Positions 8,520-17,265 of a stretch of 64,000 nt of DNA are shown piece after piece. The stretch's first letter is position 1. Each line of letters begins with the position of its first letter. The position numbers and the translations under genes were made by a program. Under the pieces are notes generated by a model, which was given only the letters and a program-made list of their open reading frames with translations, did not search any database and was not told the origin of the DNA. The stretch is from Streptomyces coelicoflavus. Lineage in GTDB: Bacteria; Actinomycetota; Actinomycetes; Streptomycetales; Streptomycetaceae. The DNA is taken from contig NZ_BEWB01000019.1 of the NCBI RefSeq assembly GCF_003112555.1, positions 1 through 64,000 of the forward strand. Reading direction: 5' to 3'.

Positions 8520-8548
8520 ACAACGAGCGGCGCGGCACTTGGGTTACG
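8520..8548 (-). promoter_or_regulatory. Sigma-BldN-type promoter for rsbN
   Basis: On the minus strand, CGTAAC (8548-8543) and CGTTGT (8525-8520) are 17 bases apart, very close to the published sigma-BldN consensus CGTAAC-N16-CGTTGA. It lies in the bldN-rsbN gap, about 130 bases upstream of the rsbN start. It would make the sigma factor switch on its own antagonist. Confidence 0.65.
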
Positions 8549-8623
8549 GACGGCGGATGATCGGACCGCGGACTCAACACGCTCTCACCGATGGTGACTT
8601 GGCAGATACGGATAGTGGGCGCC

Positions 8624-9418
8624 TCAGCGGGCGTCGTCCGGGAGCAGCCGGGCGAGGGTGCGCACGGCCCGGTACTGGAGCGTCTTGATGGCGCCCTCGT
8701 TCTTGCCCATGACGCGGGCGGTCTCGGCGACCGAGAGGCCCTGGAGGAAGCGCAGGGTCACGCACTCCTGCTGCTGGGGGTTGAGCCGCCGTACCGCCTC
8801 CAGCAGGGCGGCGTTCGAGAGCGATTCGAGGACGGAGTCCTCGGGGGAGCGCTCGACCTCGTTGGCGTCGAGCATCTCGCCGGTGGTGACCTCGAGGCGG
8901 AAGCGGCTGGACTTGAAGTGGTCGGCGACCAGGTTGCGGGCGATGGTCACGAGCCAGGCGCCGAAGTCGCGGCCCTGCCAGGTGAAGGTGCCGATGCGCC
9001 GCAGGGCCCGCAGGAAGGTCTCGCTGGTGAGGTCCTCGGCGGTGGCCTTGCCGCCCACGCGGTAGTAGATGTAGCGGTACACGGTGTCGCTGTACTGGTC
9101 GTAGAGCCGGCCGAAGGCGTCGGCCTCGCCGGCCTGGGCCCGCTCGACCAGCTCCATCATGCGGGCGCTGTCGCTGTCCGCGGCGGGGCGGCGGTGGGTG
9201 GTGGCGGCGGCCCCGGACGAGGACGACCGCGCTCGTCTGCCGACGGCGGCGCTTCCTTCGGCCAGTGCGTAGCACGGACCGGCGGGCACGGCGGCCGCGG
9301 CGAGGGCGGGGACGGCATACGCGGTGGGGACGAAGCCGCGCAACAGGTCTTGGGCTGATTTGACCGTTGCGCGCAGCGTAGCCAGGCCCGAGGCGTCAAC
9401 CCCGACGTGTGGGTACAC
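8624..9418 (-). CDS. bldN: Developmental ECF sigma factor BldN (pro-protein)
   Basis: A 264-residue ECF sigma factor. About 85 residues precede the sigma-2 domain (LYDQYSDTVYRYIYYRVGG); this unusual N-terminal extension matches the proteolytically removed pro-sequence of sigma-BldN in S. coelicolor. Sigma-2 ends in WLVTIARNLVADHFK, and sigma-4 (PQQQECVTLRFLQGLSV) follows near residue 215. Sigma-BldN directs chaplin and rodlin genes for aerial hyphae. The GTG start at 9418 has GGGAG just upstream. rsbN follows in the same direction. Confidence 0.95.
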   Translation of the reverse strand: MYPHVGVDASGLATLRATVKSAQDLLRGFVPTAYAVPALAAAAVPAGPCYALAEGSAAVGRRARSSSSGAAATTHRRPAADSDSARMMELVERAQAGEADAFGRLYDQYSDTVYRYIYYRVGGKATAEDLTSETFLRALRRIGTFTWQGRDFGAWLVTIARNLVADHFKSSRFRLEVTTGEMLDANEVERSPEDSVLESLSNAALLEAVRRLNPQQQECVTLRFLQGLSVAETARVMGKNEGAIKTLQYRAVRTLARLLPDDAR

Positions 9419-9753
9419 GGGACTCCCAGAGGCAGGACTTCCATCACGTGCAGTACGGAACCATTCACCCGTCGTAGCGAAGGTGGGGTACCGGAATGCG
9501 TCTGAGGAGAATAACGCTTCGTGCAGGCACTGCTACGCCCAGTTGCTCAAATCATCGATTACGTCGCTTCCGTGCCCGATTGACGCCCGGTCGGCTGCCG
9601 CAGAGTGATCGGTAATTGACCGAAACGGTTCGAAATCCGTGTGACTACAGAGCGTGTTGTGGTCGATGTGCGCAAGGGGGACTGGAGAGCCCGTCCCGCG
9701 GGTACGTCATCCCGATTGGGCCGACGGCACGGGACGGCAGGGGCGACGGCGCG
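9419..9753. other. bldN upstream control region
   Basis: About 335 bases with no gene, between bldN and a HAD hydrolase gene that reads in the same direction. It should hold the bldN promoter. AGTGA (9604-9608) followed after 8 bases by TGACC is a weak BldD-like arrangement. bldN is a proven BldD target in S. coelicolor, so a real site is expected, but I cannot place it firmly. A moderately AT-rich stretch is centred near 9550. Confidence 0.5.
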
Positions 9754-10689
9754 TCAACGGCGACGGCGGTGCAGCGCGATGGCCGCCGCGGTGCCGCCCG
9801 CCACGGCGCCGACGCCCGCGGCCGCCGGGATGCCGACCTTGGCCGCCTTGCGGCCGGTGCGGTAGTCGCGCAGCCGCCACTCCAGCTCGCGGGCGTGCTT
9901 GCGCAGCTTGGAGTCGGGGTTGATCGCGTACGGGTGCCCGACCAGCGACAGCATCGGGATGTCGTTGTGGGAGTCGCTGTAGGCGGCGCAGCGGGACAGG
10001 TCCAGGGCCTCGGCCGCGGCCAGCGCCCGGACCGCCTCGGCCTTCGCGGGGCCGTGCAGCGGTTCGCCGACCAGCTTGCCCGTGTAGACGCCGCCGATCG
10101 ACTCGGCGACCGTGCCGAGCGCACCGGTCAGGCCCAGGCGGCGGGCGATCACCTGGGCGATCTCCACCGGGGCCGCCGTGACCAGCCAGACCTTCTGCCC
10201 GGCGTCCAGGTGGGCCTGGGCGAGGGCGCGGGTGCCGGGCCAGATCCGCTCGGCCATGTACTCGTCGTAGATCTCCTCGCCGATCGTCTCCAGCTCGGAG
10301 ACGCGGTGGCCCTTGACGATGGAGAGCGCGGAGTCGCGGGCGTCCTGCATGTGCTCGGGGTCCTCGAACCCGGCCAGCCGGAACCACGCCTGCTGCCAGG
10401 CGAAGCGGGCGAGGTCGCGGGTCTCGAAGAACTTCCGCTTGTACAGGCCCCGGCCGAAGTGGAAGATCGCGGCGCCCTGCATGACGGTGTTGTCGAGGTC
10501 GAAGAAGGCGGCGGCCCGGTCGTCGCCGTGCACCGGGAACTCCGGCTCCGCGGTGCCGGAGCCGGTGTCCTGAGGGGTCTCGGCGGCCTCCGCGGACTTG
10601 CGCGCCGCCTCCGCCGAGGCCTCGCCTGCCAACACGCTCCGCGCCGTGGCGGAGCGCCTACGGGGAGTGAGCCATCGAAGAGCGGCCAT
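9754..10689 (-). CDS. HAD-IB family hydrolase (SerB-like phosphatase)
   Basis: A 311-residue protein. Motif I is AFFDLDNTVMQG near residue 62; LVTAAPVEIAQ near 170 gives motif II; AYSDSHNDIPMLSLVG near 240 gives motif IV. This is the HAD-IB pattern of phosphoserine-phosphatase relatives and of CicA-like proteins. The last 30 residues form an Ala/Gly-rich hydrophobic segment followed by RRRR, so a C-terminal membrane anchor is possible. The ATG at 10689 is chosen; another ATG four codons upstream is equally open, and neither has a strong ribosome site. It sits upstream of bldN as in S. coelicolor. Substrate unknown. Confidence 0.82.
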   Translation of the reverse strand: MAALRWLTPRRRSATARSVLAGEASAEAARKSAEAAETPQDTGSGTAEPEFPVHGDDRAAAFFDLDNTVMQGAAIFHFGRGLYKRKFFETRDLARFAWQQAWFRLAGFEDPEHMQDARDSALSIVKGHRVSELETIGEEIYDEYMAERIWPGTRALAQAHLDAGQKVWLVTAAPVEIAQVIARRLGLTGALGTVAESIGGVYTGKLVGEPLHGPAKAEAVRALAAAEALDLSRCAAYSDSHNDIPMLSLVGHPYAINPDSKLRKHARELEWRLRDYRTGRKAAKVGIPAAAGVGAVAGGTAAAIALHRRRR

Positions 10690-10818
10690 GCCCGTGAGCA
10701 TAGCCAGTTTGTTCGGATGCTTCGGAGCCGAGAGGTTTGCGGACCGTGAACTCCGGGCGACCTCGCCGCCGGACGGCCGCCCGGCGCGGGGGTGCCCGTG
10801 CGCGCGAGAATGGCCGGC

Positions 10819-11139
10819 ATGAGCCCCCTCTTCCGCCGGAAGCCCGCGCAGCCCCAGCCTTCCCAGGCTCCCCAGCCCTCTGAGCACTCCGAGAACCATC
10901 TCGTCACCCTCATCCGCAAACCCGGCTGTCATCTGTGTGATGACGCACAGCTCGTCGTCGAGAAGGTCTGCGCCGAACTCGGTGTCCCCTGGGAGGGGAA
11001 GGACATCACCGAGGACCGCCAACTCCACGACCAGTACTGGGAGCAGATTCCGGTCGTGCTGGTCGACGGACGGCAGCACACCTTCTGGCGTGTGAACGAG
11101 GAACGGCTGCGCAAGGCACTGACCGATCAGTACAAGTAG
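10819..11139 (+). CDS. Glutaredoxin-like thioredoxin-fold protein
   Basis: A 106-residue protein. After a Pro/Gln-rich 25-residue leader comes VTLIRKPGCHLCDDAQ with a CxxC redox pair, then IPVVLVDG with the cis-Pro loop. This is the DUF836/glutaredoxin-like family. It probably reduces disulfides or mixed thiols in the cytoplasm. The start at 10819 is preferred over an ATG three codons upstream. It precedes rex, which senses NADH/NAD+, so a redox-linked neighbourhood is plausible. Confidence 0.82.
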   Translation: MSPLFRRKPAQPQPSQAPQPSEHSENHLVTLIRKPGCHLCDDAQLVVEKVCAELGVPWEGKDITEDRQLHDQYWEQIPVVLVDGRQHTFWRVNEERLRKALTDQYK

Positions 11140-11315
11140 TCCGTATGGTCGCTTAGGATCGATGGCGACCAGGTCTCGGGGGCGTTGATCGTGAGGAGTG
11201 TGTGCGGCTTTGCCCCCGATGAGTGAGGGACGAGGGTCTGTACGCGCCGGTTCCCGTACCGTGCGCCTGGGGCGCGTGACCCCGGTCACGTTGGCCGGGC
11301 AAATCGGACACCATC

Positions 11316-11335
11316 TTTGTGCACGCGTTCACAAA
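11316..11335. promoter_or_regulatory. Rex operator (ROP) upstream of rex-hemACD
   Basis: TTTGTGCACGCGTTCACAAA is a near-perfect palindrome matching the Rex consensus TTGTGAANNNNTTCACAA. It ends 78 bases before the rex start. Rex of S. coelicolor represses its own operon through such a site and releases it when NADH rises. Confidence 0.9.
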
Positions 11336-11413
11336 GACATAGCCTGCATTCGACGGGGCGGTCATGTAGGGACGTATGACCGCCTACAGCCCCGCTCTAC
11401 CCGCAGGAGCACC

Positions 11414-12193
11414 GTGGCAACTGGCCGAGCACACCGACCGGCGACCCGCAGCCGAGGGATTCCCGAGGCCACCGTCGCCAGGCTTCCGCTGTACCTCCGC
11501 GCACTGACGGCGCTCTCCGAGCGCTCGGTGCCCACGGTCTCGTCCGAGGAGCTGGCGGCCGCCGCGGGGGTCAACTCCGCGAAGCTGCGCAAGGACTTCT
11601 CCTACCTGGGCTCCTACGGGACGCGCGGTGTCGGCTACGACGTCGAGTATCTCGTCTACCAGATCTCGCGCGAACTCGGCCTCACCCAGGACTGGCCGGT
11701 TGTGATCGTAGGAATCGGCAACCTCGGCGCCGCCCTCGCCAACTACGGCGGGTTCGCCTCCCGCGGTTTCCGGGTCGCCGCGCTCATCGACGCCGATCCG
11801 GGGATGGCCGGAAAGCCCGTGGCAGGCATTCCGGTGCAGCACACCGACGAGCTGGAGAAGATCATCCAGGACGACGGTGTCTCGATCGGTGTGATCGCGA
11901 CCCCCGCCGGTGCCGCCCAGCAGGTCTGCGACCGTCTCGTGGCCGCCGGTGTCACCTCCATCCTCAACTTCGCGCCGACCGTGCTGAACGTCCCCGAGGG
12001 CGTCGACGTGCGCAAGGTCGACCTCTCCATCGAGCTGCAGATCCTCGCCTTCCACGAGCAGCGCAAGGCGGGCGAGGACGCCGCGGGCGACGCCGGCGTC
12101 GTACCGCCCGTCGCCGCCCGCAAGCAGCAGCACTCCACCGGCTCCGCCGACCAGGGACCCGACGGGGACGTACCCGCCGTGATGCCGGCATGA
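11414..12193 (+). CDS. rex: Redox-sensing transcriptional repressor Rex
   Basis: A 259-residue protein. An N-terminal winged helix (about residues 18-85, with VSSEELAAAAGVNSAKLRKDFSYLG in the family pattern) is followed by a Rossmann domain with VVIVGIGNLGAAL, the NAD(H)-binding loop, near 97. It binds ROP sites when NAD+ dominates and lets go when NADH builds up under low oxygen. The GTG at 11414 is chosen, with GCAGGAG 5 bases before it. Its stop overlaps the hemA start by 4 bases, so it leads a rex-hemA-hemC-hemD operon under its own control. Confidence 0.95.
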   Translation: MATGRAHRPATRSRGIPEATVARLPLYLRALTALSERSVPTVSSEELAAAAGVNSAKLRKDFSYLGSYGTRGVGYDVEYLVYQISRELGLTQDWPVVIVGIGNLGAALANYGGFASRGFRVAALIDADPGMAGKPVAGIPVQHTDELEKIIQDDGVSIGVIATPAGAAQQVCDRLVAAGVTSILNFAPTVLNVPEGVDVRKVDLSIELQILAFHEQRKAGEDAAGDAGVVPPVAARKQQHSTGSADQGPDGDVPAVMPA

Positions 12194-13908
12194 GCCTCCT
12201 CGTCGTCGGGCTGAGCCACCGCAGCGCGCCGGTCAGCGTGCTGGAGCGGGCGTCCCTGAACGCGGACGCGCAGCTCAAGCTGCTCCAGGACACGGTCGCC
12301 GCCGAACCGGCCGCCGAGGCCGCGGTCCTGGCCACCTGCAACCGCATCGAGCTGTACGCCGACGTGGACAAGTTCCACGCCGGTGTCGCCGAGCTGTCCA
12401 CGCTGCTCGCCCAGCACAGCGGCGTCGGCCTGGAGGAGCTCACTCCCCACCTCTACGTGCACTACGAGGACCGGGCCGTCCACCACCTGTTCTCGGTGGC
12501 CTGCGGACTCGACTCGATGGTGGTGGGCGAGGGCCAGATCCTCGGCCAGATAAAGGACTCCCTGGCCCGCGCCCAGGACCTGCACAGCGCCGGACGGCTG
12601 CTGAACGACCTGTTCCAGCAGGCGCTGCGGGTCGGCAAGCGCGCCCACCACGAGACCGGCATCGACCGCGCCGGACAGTCCCTGGTCACCTTCGGCCTGG
12701 AGCAGCTGTCCGCCGGGGCCGACGTCCAGAAGTGGGCGCGGGGCAAGAAGGCCCTGGTGATCGGCGCCGGTTCGATGTCCTCGCTGGCCGCCGCGACGCT
12801 GGCGCGGTCCGGGGTCGCCGAGATCGTGGTCGCCAACCGCACCTTCGAGCGCGCCGAGCGCCTCGCGCAGATCCTCTCCGAGGGCGACGACACGGACGTG
12901 GTGGCCCGCGCGGTACCGATGGACGCGGTGCCGGGCGAGCTGACACGTGCCGACGTGGCCGTCTCCTGCACGGGCGCGACCGGCCTGGTCCTCACGGCGG
13001 ACGCGGTGGCGGCGGCGGTGGAGGGCCGTACCGGCGCTCCCGCCGGGGCCACCTCCGTCGGCGTACGGGAGGCGGACGAGCGGCGGGCCGCGGAAACGCC
13101 ACTGCCGAACGCCGGTGCCGGCGCCGACGACAACTGCCCGCTGGACCTGTCCTCCGTCCCCTCCGGCTTCTCCGTCATGGGCGAGGCCGCCGTGGCCGGC
13201 ATGGACGCGGCGACGCTGGAGCAGCACGGGGCCTGGGCCGCGGGCGGTACCGCGGTGGACCGGCCCCGCGAGACGGGCCGGCCGGGACCGGAGGCGGACG
13301 CCGAGCTGATCGGCGCGCTCGCCGCGACCGCGACGCGCGTCGGCCGCATCCCCGAGCGCCGCCGCCCGGAGCCGGTCGCCGAGGTGCCGCGCCCGGAGCC
13401 CGTGCTCTTCCTCCTCGACCTGGCGATGCCGCGCGACGTCGACGCCGCCGTGCACCGGCTGGCGGGCGTACGCCTGGTGGACATCGAGTCGCTCGCGGAC
13501 GCCTCCGCCGACGCGCCGATGGCCGCCGACGTCGACATGGTCCGCCGGATCGTCGCCGACGAGGTCGCGGCCTTCGGCGCCGCCCAGCGCGCCGCGCACA
13601 TCACGCCCACCGTGGTCGCGCTGCGCAGCATGGCCGCGGACGTCGTGGCCGGCGAGATCGCCCGCCTGGAAGGGCGGCTGCCGGGGCTCGACGACAAGCA
13701 CCGCGCCGAGATCACCCAGACCGTCAAGCGTGTGGTCGACAAGCTGCTGCACGCGCCGACGGTGCGGGTCAAGCAGCTCGCCGCGGAACCCGGCGGCGCC
13801 GGGTACGCGGACGCGCTGCGCACCTTGTTCGACCTCGACCAGGAGACGGTGGCCTCCGTCTCCCGCGCCGAGAACAGCACCACTGAGAAGAACCGAGGGC
13901 CGGCATGA
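12190..13908 (+). CDS. hemA: Glutamyl-tRNA reductase
   Basis: A 572-residue protein for the first step of C5-pathway tetrapyrrole synthesis, making glutamate-1-semialdehyde from Glu-tRNA with NADPH. The catalytic Cys lies in VLATCNRIELYAD near residue 50; the NADPH domain starts at ALVIGAGSMSSLAA near 193. Residues about 280-400 are a Pro/Ala/Glu-rich insert that makes it longer than the usual 420-460; this is typical of streptomycete HemA. It overlaps rex and hemC by 4 bases each. Confidence 0.96.
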   Translation: MSLLVVGLSHRSAPVSVLERASLNADAQLKLLQDTVAAEPAAEAAVLATCNRIELYADVDKFHAGVAELSTLLAQHSGVGLEELTPHLYVHYEDRAVHHLFSVACGLDSMVVGEGQILGQIKDSLARAQDLHSAGRLLNDLFQQALRVGKRAHHETGIDRAGQSLVTFGLEQLSAGADVQKWARGKKALVIGAGSMSSLAAATLARSGVAEIVVANRTFERAERLAQILSEGDDTDVVARAVPMDAVPGELTRADVAVSCTGATGLVLTADAVAAAVEGRTGAPAGATSVGVREADERRAAETPLPNAGAGADDNCPLDLSSVPSGFSVMGEAAVAGMDAATLEQHGAWAAGGTAVDRPRETGRPGPEADAELIGALAATATRVGRIPERRRPEPVAEVPRPEPVLFLLDLAMPRDVDAAVHRLAGVRLVDIESLADASADAPMAADVDMVRRIVADEVAAFGAAQRAAHITPTVVALRSMAADVVAGEIARLEGRLPGLDDKHRAEITQTVKRVVDKLLHAPTVRVKQLAAEPGGAGYADALRTLFDLDQETVASVSRAENSTTEKNRGPA

Positions 13909-14864
13909 CTGAGAAGGCACTGAGGCTGGGGACCAGGCGCAGCAAGCTCGCCATGGCGCAGTCCGGGCAGGTGGCGGACGCCGTGAGCCAGGTGACCGGT
14001 CGGCCCGTTGAGCTGGTCGAGATCACCACGTACGGCGACACGTCGCGCGAGCACCTGGCGCAGATCGGCGGCACGGGCGTGTTCGTCGCCGCGCTGCGCG
14101 ACGCACTGCTGCGGGGTGAGGTGGACTTCGCGGTTCACTCGCTCAAGGACCTCCCCACCGCGCAGCACGAGGGCCTGGTCGTGGCCGCCGTGCCGGTGCG
14201 TGAGGACCCGCGGGACGTGGTCGTCGCCCGGGACGCGCGCAAGCTGACCGACCTGCCGCGCGGTGCGCGCATCGGTACGGGGGCGCCGCGCCGCATGGCG
14301 CAGCTGAACGCGTACGCCCGCACCCACGGCATGGAGATCGAGACGGTCCCGATCCGGGGCAACGTCGACACGCGCATCGGATACGTCCGCAGCGGTGAGC
14401 TGGACGCGGTCGTGCTGGCCGCCGCCGGGCTGAACCGGGTGGGACGCATCGACGAGGTGACCGACTTCCTGTCGGTCGACACGGTTTTGCCGGCCCCCGG
14501 CCAGGGGGCACTGGCGGTCGAATGTCCCGCGGACAACGCGGACCTGATCGCCGCGCTCGCCGAGCTCGACGACCCGTTCACGCGGGTCGCCGTAACGGCC
14601 GAGCGGTCACTGCTCGCCGCCCTGGAGGCCGGCTGCAGCGCACCCGTCGGGGCGCTGGCCGACCTTCTGGCCGACGGGCAGACTGTCAAGGAAATGCGCC
14701 TGCGCGGCGTCGTCGGCACGACCGACGGCTCGACGCTGGTGCAGCTGTCCACCACCGGTCCCGTGCCCCAGACGCACGAGGCGGCGATGGCACTCGGTCG
14801 CGACATGGCCACCGAGATGCTCGCCCAGGGCGCGGCCGGTCTGATGGGGGAGCGAGCACATTGA
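13905..14864 (+). CDS. hemC: Hydroxymethylbilane synthase (porphobilinogen deaminase)
   Basis: A 319-residue enzyme that joins four porphobilinogens. The N-terminal LRLGTRRSKLAMAQ, the basic substrate-binding region and the dipyrromethane-cofactor Cys 244 in EAGCSAPVGAL are all present. It starts inside the hemA stop (ATGA) and its own stop TGA overlaps the TTG start of hemD, so the four genes are tightly coupled. Confidence 0.96.
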   Translation: MTEKALRLGTRRSKLAMAQSGQVADAVSQVTGRPVELVEITTYGDTSREHLAQIGGTGVFVAALRDALLRGEVDFAVHSLKDLPTAQHEGLVVAAVPVREDPRDVVVARDARKLTDLPRGARIGTGAPRRMAQLNAYARTHGMEIETVPIRGNVDTRIGYVRSGELDAVVLAAAGLNRVGRIDEVTDFLSVDTVLPAPGQGALAVECPADNADLIAALAELDDPFTRVAVTAERSLLAALEAGCSAPVGALADLLADGQTVKEMRLRGVVGTTDGSTLVQLSTTGPVPQTHEAAMALGRDMATEMLAQGAAGLMGERAH

Positions 14865-16558
14865 GCCCCACCGCCTTTCCCGCCGGTCCGGAACACGGGC
14901 ACGTCACCTTCCTCGGTGCCGGACCCGGAGATCCGGGACTGCTGACTCTGCGCGCCGTGGAGGCGCTGACCCACGCGGACGTCCTCGTCGCCGAGCACGA
15001 GGTGCTCGACGTCGTACGGACGCACGCGAGGCAGGGTGTGTCGGAGGTGCACACGGATGCCGATCCGTCGGATCCGGGCACAGGCACGCCACAGCTGACG
15101 GTTGTTGACGGTGCGTCAACGGCCGTCGGTGTCCCCGCTGTGCGGGATGCCGCACATCTTGTCATGGAGGCCGCGCGGGGCGGCAGGCGGGTCGTGCGTG
15201 CGGTGACCGGTGACCCCGGGCTCGACGCGTACGCCGCCGAGGAGATGCTGGCCTGCGCCGCGGCCGGGGTGCCCTTCGAGGTCGTCCCCGGCATCGCGAA
15301 CGCCGTCGGCGTACCCGCGTACGCCGGTGTGCCGCTGCGGGACGCGGAGGGCGCGGACGTGCGCTTCCTGGACGCCCGTACGGCGTCGGACCGCTGCTGG
15401 ACCGAGGTGGGCGCCTCCGACGGCACGGTGGTCGTGTCGACGACGCTCGACTCGGTCGCCGCGGCGGCCGGCGAGCTGGTGTCGGCGGGCCGCAAGCCGG
15501 ACACCCCGCTGACGGTGACGATCGCCGGTACGACGACGCGGCAGCGCACCTGGACGGCGACGCTCGGCACGGTCGCCCAGACCCTGAAGCAGGCGAAGGT
15601 GCTGCCGTCCCCGGACGGCGGCCGCCCGGTGATAGCCGTGGTCGGCGAGCGCAGCGCATCCGCCCGGCGCGACCAGCTCTCGTGGTTCGAGTCCAAGCCG
15701 CTGTTCGGCTGGAAGGTCCTCGTCCCGCGCACGAAGGAGCAGGCGGCGTCGCTCTCCGACCAGCTTCGGTCCTACGGCGCGGTCCCGCACGAGGTGCCGA
15801 CCATCGCCGTCGAACCGCCGCGCACCCCGCAGCAGATGGAGCGGGCGGTCAAGGGCCTGGTCACGGGCCGCTACGAGTGGATCGCGTTCACGTCGGTCAA
15901 CGCGGTGAAGGCGGTCCGCGAGAAGTTCGAGGAGTACGGCCTGGACGCCCGCGCCTTCGCCGGCATCAAGGTCGCGGCGGTCGGCGAGCAGACGGCCAAC
16001 GCCCTCATCGCCTTCGGCGTGAAGCCGGACCTGGTGCCGAGCGGCGAGCAGTCGGCCGCCGGTCTCCTGGAGGACTGGCCGCCCTACGACCCGGTCTTCG
16101 ACCCGATCGACCGCGTCTTCCTCCCTCGCGCCGACATCGCCACGGAGACCCTGGTCGCCGGTCTGATCGAGTTGGGCTGGGAGGTCGACGACGTCACCGC
16201 GTACCGCACGGTGCGCGCCTCGCCGCCCCCGGCCACGACCCGGGAGGCCATCAAGGGCGGCGGCTTCGACGCGGTGCTCTTCACCTCGTCGTCCACGGTC
16301 CGCAACCTGGTCGGCATCGCGGGCAAGCCGCACAACGTCACGGTGATCGCCTGCATCGGCCCGGCGACGGCCAAGACGGCGGAGGAACACGGCCTGCGCG
16401 TCGACGTCATGTCCCCCGAGCCGTCCGTCACCAAGCTGGCGGAGGCCCTGGCCGACTTCGGCCTGCGGCGCCGGGCGGCGGCCCTGGAGGCCGGGGATCC
16501 GGTGACCCGGCCGAGCGAACGGCGGCCGGGGTCGCGGAGACGGCGGTCCTCGACCTGA
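14861..16558 (+). CDS. hemD: Bifunctional uroporphyrinogen-III C-methyltransferase / uroporphyrinogen-III synthase
   Basis: A 565-residue fusion. Residues 1-255 form the SUMT (CobA) methyltransferase domain, starting VTFLGAGPGDPGLLTLRA and using S-adenosylmethionine to make precorrin-2. Residues about 275-530 form the HemD synthase domain that closes the linear tetrapyrrole (KVLVPRTKEQAASLS, IAFTSVNAVKAV). The same protein can therefore feed haem and sirohaem or cobalamin. Start is TTG at 14861, overlapping hemC, with GGGGGAGCGAG upstream. hemB, often next in streptomycetes, is here about 5.5 kb downstream. Confidence 0.93.
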   Translation: MSPTAFPAGPEHGHVTFLGAGPGDPGLLTLRAVEALTHADVLVAEHEVLDVVRTHARQGVSEVHTDADPSDPGTGTPQLTVVDGASTAVGVPAVRDAAHLVMEAARGGRRVVRAVTGDPGLDAYAAEEMLACAAAGVPFEVVPGIANAVGVPAYAGVPLRDAEGADVRFLDARTASDRCWTEVGASDGTVVVSTTLDSVAAAAGELVSAGRKPDTPLTVTIAGTTTRQRTWTATLGTVAQTLKQAKVLPSPDGGRPVIAVVGERSASARRDQLSWFESKPLFGWKVLVPRTKEQAASLSDQLRSYGAVPHEVPTIAVEPPRTPQQMERAVKGLVTGRYEWIAFTSVNAVKAVREKFEEYGLDARAFAGIKVAAVGEQTANALIAFGVKPDLVPSGEQSAAGLLEDWPPYDPVFDPIDRVFLPRADIATETLVAGLIELGWEVDDVTAYRTVRASPPPATTREAIKGGGFDAVLFTSSSTVRNLVGIAGKPHNVTVIACIGPATAKTAEEHGLRVDVMSPEPSVTKLAEALADFGLRRRAAALEAGDPVTRPSERRPGSRRRRSST

Positions 16559-16566
16559 GGTGTATG

Positions 16567-16596
16567 CGGGGCGTCCCTGGTTTCAGGGGCGCCCCG
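16567..16596 (+). terminator. Terminator of the rex-hem operon
   Basis: A 13-bp stem (16567-16579 with 16584-16596, one G-T pair) with a GTTT loop lies 9 bases after the hemD stop. Confidence 0.8.
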
Positions 16597-16740
16597 TTGT
16601 CGTTCCCAGGGACGCCGTCCAGGCGGCGGGGGTGAGGGACAGCCGGGGGCCGGTGGGGTTGTCGGAGCCGCGGACGGGTGTCGGCGAAGCCGGGCGGGCG
16701 GCCTGAACCGCTGGTTGGACGGCCGCGCCCGGGACGCCGC

Positions 16741-17265
16741 TCACCGGCAGCGGCCCCAGAGCTCCTCTGCGAAGGCCGGGAAGGCGGCGCGGGCCTCCTT
16801 GACGATGTCCGCGGCCGGGCGGCGTGGGGTGGTGGCGTGGCGTTCGGCGAGGGCGGTGAGTGCCGGGTCGGGGCGTGACACGGGGCCGAAGAGGACCGCC
16901 TCTGCCGGGCCGGTGCCGTCGGCCAGCAACCACAGGAAGTCGGACAGGTTCCCGGCGACCACGTCGCATTCGCCCTCCGACCCCACGAACACCACGGGCT
17001 GCTCGGTGAGAGGGCGGCCGGGGCGTCCGTGCCAGAGGGCCGCGAGGCCGCCGCTGCCGTCCTGGCCGAACACGCGGTAGGCGGAGCCGTCGGCTTCGGG
17101 GTTTCCCGTCCACTGGCGCAGCCAGTGCGTGGTCTCCTCGGCGGAGTCGAAGGCCGCGTAGGGCTCGAAGTCGATGCCGTCGCCGTCGGCGTAGTCGAAC
17201 TCGAAACGGGCCACGTCGGCCAGGGCGGGGGGAAGGCGGCAGTCGTCACCGGGTGTCTCGCTCAT
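16741..17265 (-). CDS. SUKH-superfamily (SMI1/KNR4-like) protein
   Basis: A 174-residue acidic protein. The middle part, PVVFVGSEGECDVVAGNLSD then FLWLLADGTGP, has the pattern of SUKH/SMI1-KNR4 proteins of streptomycetes, in which a hydrophobic strand is followed by a conserved FLWLLA helix. Such proteins often act as immunity or general protein-binding modules, but solitary chromosomal copies have no known role. There is no toxin gene beside it. The ATG at 17265 overlaps the stop of the TetR gene, so the two are co-transcribed. Confidence 0.6.
   Translation of the reverse strand: MSETPGDDCRLPPALADVARFEFDYADGDGIDFEPYAAFDSAEETTHWLRQWTGNPEADGSAYRVFGQDGSGGLAALWHGRPGRPLTEQPVVFVGSEGECDVVAGNLSDFLWLLADGTGPAEAVLFGPVSRPDPALTALAERHATTPRRPAADIVKEARAAFPAFAEELWGRCR

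Noticed and set aside
9604..9621. Definite BldD operator upstream of bldN
   Set aside because: Only one half-site (AGTGA) is clear; the partner TGACC differs from TCACC, so it is mentioned only as weak evidence in the gap entry.
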